59,600 bases of DNA, taken from the NCBI GenBank assembly GCA_000818945.1, contig KN805409.1, forward strand, positions 273,758-333,357, read 5' to 3'. Both the position numbers and the translations under genes were made by a program. Below are positions 38,060 through 47,994 of this stretch, piece by piece. The DNA comes from Schizochytrium sp. CCTCC M209059 (Eukaryota; Sar; Bigyra; Thraustochytrida; Thraustochytriidae). How positions within the stretch are numbered: the stretch's first letter is position 1; every line of letters begins with the position of its first letter. Below the pieces are notes generated by a model, which saw only the letters and a list, made by a program, of their open reading frames with translations, did no database searches and was not told the DNA's origin.

Positions 38060-41000
38060 TTGCGTGCAGGGACGGACGCGGATCACAAGAACCGCCAGGA
38101 ATTTGCCGAGAAACTATGCTTGGTTGTTGGCTGGAGCCCTAATTGGCGAATCTCGCGCATGGACGCTGTTTAGCGATGATCCGTCCCAAGCGTTGGAGTT
38201 CTTCCTTTTCTCAGCATGGCGCGCAGTTTGGCGGACGGACGACCTCGCGTGAAAATGGAAAGAAAAATCGTATGAGACTTTGTTCAAGAAGCACTTCCGA
38301 CAACATTGTTCGGCTCAGACCCTTTGCCTCGCCGGGATGGTTGACTGGTTCTTTTTTCCTAATGCTTGTAGCGAATTCTCGACCCAAGCGTGCAGATACT
38401 TCCATTTCACGGCGTGGCAGGGACAGGCGACTTCATTGACGAATGGTGGTCAATCTGTCAGCGAGTCGGCCCCCAGGCAGCCGGCCAGCCAATAGCCAAC
38501 GACCCAGCCCTCCATCCATTCGTCCGTTCCAGTGACGATGGCTACTGCGAGTCACACCACCACGACTCGAGCGAAATGCTATGACGGACCGTTAATCTGC
38601 GACAACGACGACATCGATGTCGACGCGGCCGCTGCCTGCCGCCTCTACCGCCGCTTGGAGTGCTTTACCTTCCGGCGAGTTGCAGCAGCGGCCGGCAGGC
38701 TGGTGCGTGAGAGGTCCGCGCAGCCTGCTGCTGATGTGACTCGTCTTACATCCATCCACCCATCCACCTAGCTTCTGCATCAGGGCCGCGGCGACAACAC
38801 AACGTCCGTCGACGTCGTTTCCATCCAAGAATCTCTTCCCGACAGGCCATGTCGAGTGCCTCGCGCATAACGGCCTCGGGGACGTGTCCCACAATCTGGA
38901 GCTGCTGCTGCTACCTGCTGCCAGCTGGTAGTCGACGCAGCATTGGCAGTTGGCCGCGCGAGCAACCAATCAATCCCCACACGCGCCGCGCAGATTGCGC
39001 TCGTAGGGAAGAGAGTTCTTCGTGGTGGCGGTATCGTCGCAGAGCGCCGCGTCCTCGAGCTCGTAACGGTCGCGCTTTGTTGGAGCCGCGGGGTGCCGGT
39101 GGGCTGGCGCGCGCAGCGACCGGGCGACGTCTTCGCGTCGTCGGTCCTCGCGCGCCTCGGAGACCGCTCGCCCATCGCGATCGCGTCCACCGGCCGCCCG
39201 AGCGTCGCGCGTCCGTCGCTGCGCAGAGACGACGGTTGTTGTGGACGACGCGGAGCGAGCTCGCTCTCTCTCACGCGAGGCCTCGTGCCATCGCTCGCAG
39301 CTTGAAGAGCACGCACGGCATCTGCAATTCCTGGCGCACAAGCAAGCAAGCAAGAAAGCCACAGAGCGCAGCGCTGGTGGCGTGGCTTGCCAAAGCTTCA
39401 GGCCAGAGCGCAGCGCTGCGCTCATGGGGTTCTTGTCGCGCGGGCGGCTGTGACCGTGGCCGTATTCGTCCCAGTTCCAGTCCCAGCTCCAGTCCCAGTT
39501 CGGGCGATAACGAGAACAACAACTATACTTTTATGATATACCCAACGGCCGTTCTTCCCCGTCCCACAAGCCTTGCCCCCGGGACCGCATGCGCCGCGCC
39601 CTCGCGCCCTCGTTAGCGGCGACGCGAGCACAACCAGCCAGCCAAGCAAGCAGGTCGCATCGATTGAAGGGCGCGAGCGAGCCCGTGCCTCGCTCGCTGC
39701 GAAAGCGAGCCGCCATCGAGAGGCGCGTGCACTCGAAGTCCTCCTCCCTCGCGCCGGCTGTTTGGTTTCGCGTGCGTGCAGCGGTGCACTGCAGCCGGCA
39801 CGGGCAGCGCACACCGCACCGTCTATCTGCGTATCTGCGAGGCGAAGACTCGACGAGGCCAAGACTCCTACAACCTCTTCTGCAGCAGGAGCGAGCAGGA
39901 TGGATAATGGCATTGGCCACGGCGGCTGGCCGAAGAACCGAAGCGCCAGGAACAGACAAGATCGAGACCAACTTGAAAACGGGCGAAGATCGGGCAAGAG
40001 ACAAAATGAATGGGCCAGAAACCGCTTTACGGTCATAACGATTGGGGTCAAGAACTCCGAACAAGTATCGCCTCGCTTGATAGAAAGAAATTAATGTCGT
40101 GTATTTGATCCGCCCGGGCGCACTTCAATACTTTCCCATTCCAACCCGCGGCAGCGTCGCGTGCAGTGGCAGCTGCAGCAGCAGCAATTCCAACAGCAGC
40201 AGCATCCGACGTGGCTCGCCGACATTGGCGGACGCGATCACATCGTCAGCGCGCGTCGCCGCGCGTTCGCGAGCGCCGTTCCTGCGCCCCTACCGCGGCG
40301 GGTAGCCAGCCAGGAGGAGGGAGACTCGAAAAAAAGCGGAGGCCTGGATGGAAATGGAAATGCAGTGCGAAACACCGCACCAAACCAGGCTCCGGCGCAC
40401 ACAAAGAAACAAGGAAAGACAAGTTCTGCACCGTTCGATCGGATGAAAGACCCGCCGCCTAGTCATTCCGCGACTCGCCCCGCGTTGTCTGCGCAGCTGC
40501 GTCCTGACTGGCTGGCGTCTGCGGCGTCGTCTCTGCCTCCGTGCCTCCTCGCTCGCCCGGTCGGTCGGTAGGTCGGTCGTTCGATCTGCGTGCCTGCCTG
40601 CCCGCCCTCCGCGCCTGCGAGGAAAGGCGGCACGGCGTGGCGCGACGCGGGAGGCGTGCATGCTGGCTGTGGGCATTATTTCCAATCGAAATTACCGCAG
40701 TCTGCGCGACTGTTCACGGGCTGTGGCCGCGCGAAAGACCGCCGACGGGGCCCCTTCGCACCCACAGCGTAGCACACAGGGGCCCCTAGCTTATCCGGGA
40801 CTGCTCGCCCTGCCCAGCCTCGTCGCAGCCGTCCCTCCCTCCATGGCCATCCATCCGTCCGTCCATGGGCTCGTCCTTCAACTCGCCCCCGACCAACCGC
40901 TCGCGCGCGAGCCCTTCCTTCCCCGCCCCAGGCTCGGCCGCCGCTCGCGCGCGCGCGCTCGCTCCGTCCATCCAGCATAGCTGGCGAGCCCAAGTAAGTA

Positions 41001-43546
41001 CGTGGATTAACGCCTTCCCCAAGTGAACCCGAGTGCAATGCACGAGCTGCGCCCAGCGGGAGAGGCACGACGTGTAGCAACTGCTTTCTGACTCTTGGGC
41101 GCCCCAAGACCGCCAAGGTTGCCCAGAGGACTTGGCACGGACACCGGGATTTCGACGATCGAAGCTAGGTGGCAGGCTCGGTGCAGTTTTGGCTGCCAGC
41201 CAGCCAGCCAGCCAGCCAATCAACGTCTGCAGTGAACCAATCAACGTCTGCAGCCAATCAACCGGCCGGCCGCGAGCGATGATGTTCGCCTTTGGCATTG
41301 TTGTTGCCTCTGGCTGTCACTTCCGGACATCCGACTACGCAACCAATCAGCAGCTCCGGCTCGACGCTTCGACTGGGCGGCGACCAGTCCCGCCCCGATT
41401 CCCGGCGTTGTCGACAACGCGTCGCCGGCCGCCGTTCTTGGTGGCACGAAACGAAACCAGCTCAGGCTCAAGCTTCGCCGCTGCCGGCAGCGCAGCTCGC
41501 TGTCGTAGCAACGCCAGAATTTCCGCGCGAGCTGCTGCTGCTGCTGTTTTGGCGGCTGTTTTTGCTGCTGCTGCTGCTGCTGCAAATGCGAGCTCCTCCA
41601 CACATGGTCTGCTGGTCGCTCGTCCGGTTCCAGCTGCACGCGAATCCGCGCTGAGCGCGGCTAGCGAGCGTGCATCGTCGTTTATCATGTCGCGGCAGCT
41701 CGAGAGACACGCTCGACGACGGCGTGGCTGCCGACTGGCCGAGGCGCACGCGACCGCAGAGTCGGGCGGGCCCGTGCCTCGCAAATCGAAGCTTCGGAGC
41801 GGGGGAGAAAAATGACGTCTTGCGAACGTCTGACCTGAAACCGCAGGGCTCGGTCTAGCTCGTCTAGGTCTGGTCTCGGGATATTTCGTCTCGACTCGTG
41901 TCGGCTAGGCACGCACGCACGCTCGCGATGCGGACGAGACTGGTCTTGTGGCCCGTGCCCGAAGCCTGGTGCCTTGTGTCTCGCCATCGTTTCATCTCGC
42001 ATCATTTCGCCGACCGGGCGGGTCTCGCGTCGCGCCGCGGTTTTCTTCGCCAAGCTTTGCAGCTAGCTTCTCCTTCGCGGCGGTTTGGCTTGCTGTCTTG
42101 CACTGGATTTCCGCAGAGCTGTTCGTCTGGCGGGCGTGCATTCCTTTCTCCTCATGATCTCGATCTTGCTCTTGCTTGTACCACTTGCCCTTCTAATGCT
42201 GTGCTGCGCTGTGCTGCGCCGTTTGCTGTTGCTTGTTTATTTTTTTGTGTTTGTGCCGCGTCAGTGGCGGTCCCTCCCTCTTCCCGTCTTCAACATTGGT
42301 CCTCTCCGCTGCGTCTCCATCTATCTCGTCGCCAGGCAGCGACCGCGCTTCGGCTCGCTCGAACGCCCAATCGCTCGGCGACGATGCGAACGCGAGCGTC
42401 TCGATTCTTCTTCTCCTTTCTGCCTCGGCCTTCTGCGAGCCCGAGCGCGCCTTGCCATGCCTTGCCTGCCTCGGAGGCGCCCTCCTCCCCCATGCCCTTG
42501 GGGCGACCGACCGACCCAGAGAACGAGTCGCAGTGGCGGCTGCGGGGGCGCGTACCCGCACCCCGCCGCTCAACGGTCACTCACTCACGTCGGCGCCCCG
42601 TCCTCCAGCGCAGCGCAAGCAGGCGGGCTCGCGCGCGGCCAGGCGGTGTGCAGCCTGCCTGCTTCTGGCCAGCGCGGCAGGCTCGCGCCTTCTCCTCCCG
42701 CTCTCCCCGCCGCCTCCAACTTCCCTGCGCGGCAGTGCGCGCGTGCGTGCGTGCCTGTTTGCGTGCGAGCCTCGCATGCCTGCGCGTGCCTGCCTGCCTG
42801 CCTGCCTGCCTGCGAGGCGAGGCGAGGGCCCGCGCATCCATCCCATTGGTCCGGGGGCGGCGGGTCTTTCAAGCCGCGGCGCGTCTTTCAAGGGCGGCCG
42901 CCGCGTCTTTCAGGGCCCAAGGCGACGGCGGCCGCGCCGGGGCCCGACGGACGCGGACGGCGGCCGAGCCGAGGCGGGGGCGGCGCGACGCTGCAGCCGG
43001 CGACGGGGCGCGCGTATCCTGGCCCCGGGCTGGCTGTTCTCCCGCGCCCGCGAAGACGATTCTATTCTTCCCCGCCGCGAGGGAGGGCGGGGAAAGGGGG
43101 CAAGAGGAAGCGCGAGGGAAGGGAGGAGGCGAGGGAGGGGGAAAGAAGCGCCCGCGGGGAAGGAAGAGCCCCAGCCAGCCAGCCCGGCAGCGAGCGAGGC
43201 GCGCGCGCGAGTCGCGGCTGCGAGCGAGGGGCCCGGAGGCGGGGGAATCAGAGAGCGAGGCAGCGAGCGCGCGCCGCGAAGCGCCAGGCGGCGAGGCGCG
43301 AGCGACGGCGACAGACGCGCGGCGGGGAGGGGCCGACGCAGCCGCGCCGGGCCGCAGCCTTCCCGCTGTGGTGCACGACTGTGGGCCCGAGGGCGGCCGG
43401 ACGAAGCCATCGCGGCCTGGAAGCAAGGAAGGAAGGAAGGAAGGAAGGAAGCGAGACACGAATGACGTGACTGAAAGACGGGCCCTGAGGGAGGCCGGCC
43501 ACAGAGGGGGACAGGCGGGCGGGGTCCGGGCGACGGGCGAGAGGGT

Positions 43547-43608
<62 letters not shown>

Positions 43609-43832
43609 GAGGCAGAGGGAGACAGAGAGACACGCGGATCGAAAAGCAGAGCGGAGCAAAGCAAAGCAAAGCAAAGCGAAGCGAAGCGAGCAGACCGCCA
43701 AGTGCCGAGCGAGGCTGCGTCGAGCGCGCGAGAAGAGGCACGCGGGGCCGGACGCGCGCGGACGCGGCCGAGGGAGACGCGCGCGGGCGCGGAGGCGCGG
43801 GAGGAGCGGAGACGCGCGCGCGGGAGGAGCGG
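37973..43832. other. Gene-poor, microsatellite-rich region upstream of the kinase
   Basis: No supportable gene in 5.9 kb. Simple repeats are frequent: (gaaa)n at about 38020-38058 and 43549-43607, (gcca)n near 41199-41217 followed by two copies of ccaatcaacgtctgcag, (tgcc)n at about 42782-42811, (gaag)n at about 43421-43451, and (gcaaa)n then (gcgaa)n at about 43653-43690. A 3-fold repeat around gcgtctttcaag lies near 42863-42915. Long frames exist on both strands after 41.9 kb, as expected for stop-poor GC- and purine-rich DNA. The last part is probably promoter and 5' leader of the kinase gene. Divergent or antisense noncoding transcripts cannot be excluded. Confidence 0.4.
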
Positions 43833-46295
43833 ATGGAGGGGTTGATGACGATGGCGATGCCGGCGCAGCACGAGGCGGGGCCGCCGCGGACCAGACCGAC
43901 GGACGCCCAGCGACAGGCGGGCGAGCAGCAGCAGCAGCAGCAGCAGCAGCAGAGGAGGAGAGGCGCAAGGACGAAGCTCGTGCGCGTGTTCCGAAGCGAA
44001 GGCGCGACGATCGATGGCAGACGCTCCGACGAGGAGGTGGAGGAGGAGGCCCTGCCGAACAGGGCCGACAAAATCTCGAACTTGGAAAAGAACCCGCGCT
44101 GGCACGATAACAATAACAAATGGCCCGAGGTCGACGCAGACACTGACGACGGAGAGCGCGGGAAAAGCAACAACAATTGTAACCAGGAAGAGGAGGCACA
44201 AGTCAACCCATTCTCCACAGGCCAGGCGCTTAGGAAAAGTAAAAGCGACCTCCAGCGAAGAGGATCCGCGATGAGCCACGGCGAGTTCCTCGAGCAGTGT
44301 CAGCTGGGCCAGCTTCCCCCACAAATGCAAGGCAACCTCGTTCGACCATCGCAGAGCGACCTTGGCCTCATGCTCGAGTCGCGCGTCTCCACCGGAAGCG
44401 ACACGGACGAGCCCAGCGTTGCGGGCTTTGATAGCAGCCTGCACCTCGGGTCGCCCTACTCGGGCGCTAGCTACGAGTCAGGTTCCACCCTTTTCATGTC
44501 TCCGCGCACGCCGAAAAACTACCTCGGTTTTGAAATCCCCTCAAGAGGCAACTTGCGCCGATCGAACTCAGCCGATGAGATCCCGGAAATGGAACCATCT
44601 TTTCCGAACTCACCACAACCACACTGCCCTCTGCCGCCCCAGCCTCCGAGTAAGGCCTCCCCACACAAACCTAACGAGACCCCGGGGGCCATGTACCGCA
44701 CTGGCGGCGGCAACGGCGCGCGAAGACGACTCTCACGATCTCCGCGTCATCAGCGGAACATCACTGTAAGTCTTCTGCCCGAACATAGCATGACGGACAT
44801 GGAGAACTTGCAGCGCATGAGCAACTATCTTCCCGAAGCATCCTCAAACAACAACAACATCAACAATAACGCGACACGCATGTCACGTCGCAACACCCGT
44901 TTGGACGCGGAACGCTCCAAGTCAGATCTTGTGCTCGCGCAAGCAAGCGGCCGGCCCATCGGCGGTGCGCGTCTCAACTTGCACCGTAAACGGGTCGTTC
45001 GTCCCCACCTCACCGCCATCAAACCGGTCGATGAGACCGCAGAAATCCACAACCCAGACTCACCTGCGTCCTCCACCACAGTCATTGCGCCTCATGGCTT
45101 CTCGCCGGTCTCCGGAAGATTCGTTCGCCCGTACCAGCGTCCGGATCGTCTCGGGCGCAACTACACGCAACAAGGCGAGAGGCAACCCCGCGACCGCCGC
45201 CACACCGACTCCGTCCTGCCCGTGCCACGCTACACGCCTCTGTCCCCGGACCACCCTTCAGTGTCCCGGGGCCGGCTGGCGCCTCGTCCTGCGCTCAAAA
45301 CGACCATCGGAGCTCCAACACCCACGCGCTACTCGCCGCGAGACCACAGTCCGCGCCCAGTGCAACCCACATTGCCTTCGTCCACCTCGTATTTGCCGCG
45401 TCGCGACTCGATCGCCTCTCACGCGAGCACGAGCTGCAGCAGCAACAGCGGGGGTGCTGGAATGCACTCACTCATGGACATTGATTTCGACAGCGTCGTC
45501 GTTAATAAGATTCCCTTTGGTAAGGGATCCTTTGGCAGCGTCCACCGCGCGCTCGACAAGCGCTCTGGCACACATTACGCCGTCAAGCGGCTGCGGACCG
45601 ACGTCAGCGACGACGTCAAGCGCCAGCACGAAGAGGAAGTCATCGTCATGCGGCGCCTCGAGCACGAGAACATTGTACAATACGTCGCGACGCGATTTGT
45701 CGAGCAGGAAAGAACCCTAGAAATCTTTCTCGAATATGTGCCCGGAGGGAGTCTTTCAAGCGTCATCAAAGAGTTCGGCGCCCTCTCTGTTGATCTTACC
45801 CGCAAGTACACGTACCAAATGCTCTTGGGTATTCAATACTTGCACAGCATGAATGTTATTCATCGGGACATTAAGGGAGCCAATGTGCTGGTCACGCTTG
45901 ACGGCACTTGCAAACTTGCAGATTTCGGATGCTCTCGGATTCTTTCCGAAATGGGCACTGCCGACCGCAACGAGACACTCCGACGCATTCGTGGCTCCGT
46001 GCCTTGGATGGCGCCCGAGGTCGTCAAGGAAACAGCATACAATTTGCCTGCCGACATTTGGTCGCTCGCGGCAACTGTTTTGGAAATGTCTTCGGGTAAA
46101 CGACCCTGGCCGGGGGTTGATCAGCCCATTGCTGCTATTTTCAAGATTGCAAGTTCCCCGAACGGGCCTCCTATCCCAGACGTTGTTCCATTGCAAGTGC
46201 GCGCTGTCCTCGACCTGTGCTTTCAAAAGGACCCTGACGCGCGCCCAAGCGCCCTTGATCTCCTCAATCACGACTTTTTCTTTCAGATCGACTAA
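43833..46295 (+). CDS. MAP3K (STE11/MEKK)-like protein kinase
   Basis: An 820-residue protein if the ATG at 43833 is used. The kinase domain is C-terminal, about residues 552-817. It shows IPFGKGSFGSVHRAL (Gly loop), YAVKRL (ATP Lys), EIFLEYVPGGSLSSVI, VIHRDIKGANVLV (catalytic loop), LADFG, GSVPWMAPEVV and DIWSLAATVLEMSSGKRPW. The PGGSL, HRDIKGANVL and WMAPEV forms are typical of MEKK-type MAP kinase kinase kinases, which activate MAP2Ks. The N-terminal 550 residues are disordered, with a poly-Gln tract, Asn runs and Ser/Arg phosphorylation-like sites (RRSNSADE). These probably mediate regulation. The frame stays open to 41.9 kb upstream, but that sequence is simple-repeat-rich and is treated as leader. 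Confidence 0.88.
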   Translation: MEGLMTMAMPAQHEAGPPRTRPTDAQRQAGEQQQQQQQQQRRRGARTKLVRVFRSEGATIDGRRSDEEVEEEALPNRADKISNLEKNPRWHDNNNKWPEVDADTDDGERGKSNNNCNQEEEAQVNPFSTGQALRKSKSDLQRRGSAMSHGEFLEQCQLGQLPPQMQGNLVRPSQSDLGLMLESRVSTGSDTDEPSVAGFDSSLHLGSPYSGASYESGSTLFMSPRTPKNYLGFEIPSRGNLRRSNSADEIPEMEPSFPNSPQPHCPLPPQPPSKASPHKPNETPGAMYRTGGGNGARRRLSRSPRHQRNITVSLLPEHSMTDMENLQRMSNYLPEASSNNNNINNNATRMSRRNTRLDAERSKSDLVLAQASGRPIGGARLNLHRKRVVRPHLTAIKPVDETAEIHNPDSPASSTTVIAPHGFSPVSGRFVRPYQRPDRLGRNYTQQGERQPRDRRHTDSVLPVPRYTPLSPDHPSVSRGRLAPRPALKTTIGAPTPTRYSPRDHSPRPVQPTLPSSTSYLPRRDSIASHASTSCSSNSGGAGMHSLMDIDFDSVVVNKIPFGKGSFGSVHRALDKRSGTHYAVKRLRTDVSDDVKRQHEEEVIVMRRLEHENIVQYVATRFVEQERTLEIFLEYVPGGSLSSVIKEFGALSVDLTRKYTYQMLLGIQYLHSMNVIHRDIKGANVLVTLDGTCKLADFGCSRILSEMGTADRNETLRRIRGSVPWMAPEVVKETAYNLPADIWSLAATVLEMSSGKRPWPGVDQPIAAIFKIASSPNGPPIPDVVPLQVRAVLDLCFQKDPDARPSALDLLNHDFFFQID

Positions 46296-47994
46296 TTGTG
46301 CATGTAATACTTACGATTTTCTACTACTCTCTACATTCCCTTTCACTCATTTATTCATTCATTCAATTTTAGTCGGCTTGTCTTTTGAAGGTGACAACCT
46401 TTGCAAGAGCACTCGTATGACCATCGTAGTTGCGTGGGATCCAATCAACTTCATCTCTAGTCACGAACATTTGCATTGACTAAAAATGAACCACCAACTC
46501 CCTTCTTGACCAGAGAGTGCTCACTCATCCTTGCCGTCAGCATGTTGATTGCAAATTGGTTGTCGAGATAGACACAAGGGGGCTCGCATGTATCGAACGA
46601 GCACTTGCTATGTCATTGGGCGAAGCCGGTCGGCTCCATTATCATTCTCACTGACGACTTTTAGTTGCAGCAGCAGAATTCCACTTTGCCGCCACGCCAT
46701 GACGCCCTTTCGCTACAACACTGACCACGATTGGCAAGCATACTCAGGTTTTTCTGCATTCCGAACGCCGTGTAGATTCCGAGCGCCGTGCAGCTTGCGA
46801 AAGACGTGCAGATGGCGAAATCGTGCAAATTGCGAGAACCGTGCAGGCTCTTCAGCTTGACCGCGCACGAATGCGCCAGTTCTTTATTTTGCGAAATATG
46901 CACGTCGCGATAGGCAGTGCAAACAGCAGGGTCACCACGGCGATTAGCAGCGCGTAGCTAAACTCCATGGCGCGCGCCCGCTACCGCGTCGAGCGCGGCG
47001 CCCGCGACGTCTTGCTCACGAATGACTGACTCCCAAGCCACACTCGTGGTCTTGCTTTCGCATTTGCCGGGTTACTTTACAATGTACCGGTAAATGACCG
47101 TTGCGAAATTCTGGCGACACGGACTCGATTGGACTGTCTGAGGGTGCAAAAAAAGGAAAAATGCATGAACATAAGGGTGCAAAAAAAAAAAAATCGTATG
47201 GCGCACGCTGTCTCGGCGTGTGGCGCTCGCTGTTTCGGCGTTGGTCTGAAATTCTCGCTATCTAATGAAATAGGTTTTACAGAGCAGAGAGAGGGCTATG
47301 CTGCGGCATGATGAGAGAATTGCGGATCATCAATCCCAAATTGTTCCTCAGCTTTCGATCTCTAGGCTCCAATTCCCAAATTCTCTCGGCATCATGGTGA
47401 TGCTCGTTTGAGCCGGAATGAGATCGAGAGCAAGACAAAAAAAAAGAGATTTCGGGGGAGTTGCGTTGCAGTGCAAACGCCATTTTTACTCGGACACGTC
47501 CGCCTCGCTAGCATCTGATCACAGGGAATACTTTTTACTACAAGTCTCGCATTAGGCATTCGCAGAGCAATAAAGGTTTGCAGTAACACTAGAATCGCGT
47601 AGGATCCAATTGTCTGCAGCAGCAAAGGTAAGGCTGCTCTTGCTCTTCCTCGCCTGGATCTTCTCAGCAACGGTTGTTCCATGAATTTATATCTTCTTAT
47701 TGTGCTCTTCACTGGTCCACTTTGCCCGCGTTACCTTGATCCCCAAGCCAGGGAAAGTCACAATCGTCCTCAAATGTGTGCGGGACTCGAAGAGCAAAAC
47801 GGCCGTTGGGACTCTACACTATTTTCCCTCTTTTCTTTTTTCCCCCTCCGCGCTCGGTCGGAGCTCTTTGGGGCAGGCAGCAGCGAACGTAGTGCCGATT
47901 TTCTTGGGCGCTCGCGCGCACAGGCGCTCGGCTGATCGCGGCCAGCGAGGTCTCGACACGCAGACGGGTGATCGGTGCGGAGAGTCGTCGCGCG
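46296..47994. other. Spacer between kinase and pseudophosphatase
   Basis: This 1.7-kb stretch has mixed composition. About five degenerate copies of an 18-bp unit (pattern ttgcgaaagacgtgcaga) lie at about 46760-46848. agggtgcaaaaaaa occurs twice near 47140-47180, and an imperfect inverted repeat (catgatgagagaatt / aattctctcggcatcatg) near 47305-47398. Apart from the short membrane ORF listed separately, no gene is supported. Confidence 0.4.
46852..46968 (-). CDS. Possible 38-residue single-pass membrane protein
   Basis: From the ATG at 46966-46968 a short frame encodes MEFSYALLIAVVTLLFALPI, a strongly hydrophobic segment, followed by a short basic tail (RKIKNWRIRARSS) and TGA. A hydrophobic helix with positive residues after it resembles small membrane microproteins. 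The frame is short enough to arise by chance, and no family is recognised. It could also be the first exon of an unseen gene. Confidence 0.3.
   Translation of the reverse strand: MEFSYALLIAVVTLLFALPIATCIFRKIKNWRIRARSS

Noticed and set aside
41898..43832. N-terminal extension of the kinase by about 645 residues
   Set aside because: It has no ATG at its beginning, is dominated by simple repeats and Arg/Ala-rich sequence, and equally long frames occur on the opposite strand.
42869..44444. Long minus-strand frames of about 400-450 codons
   Set aside because: They are the complement of purine-rich repeats and the kinase N terminus, encode Phe/Leu/Ser/Pro low complexity, and have no domains.
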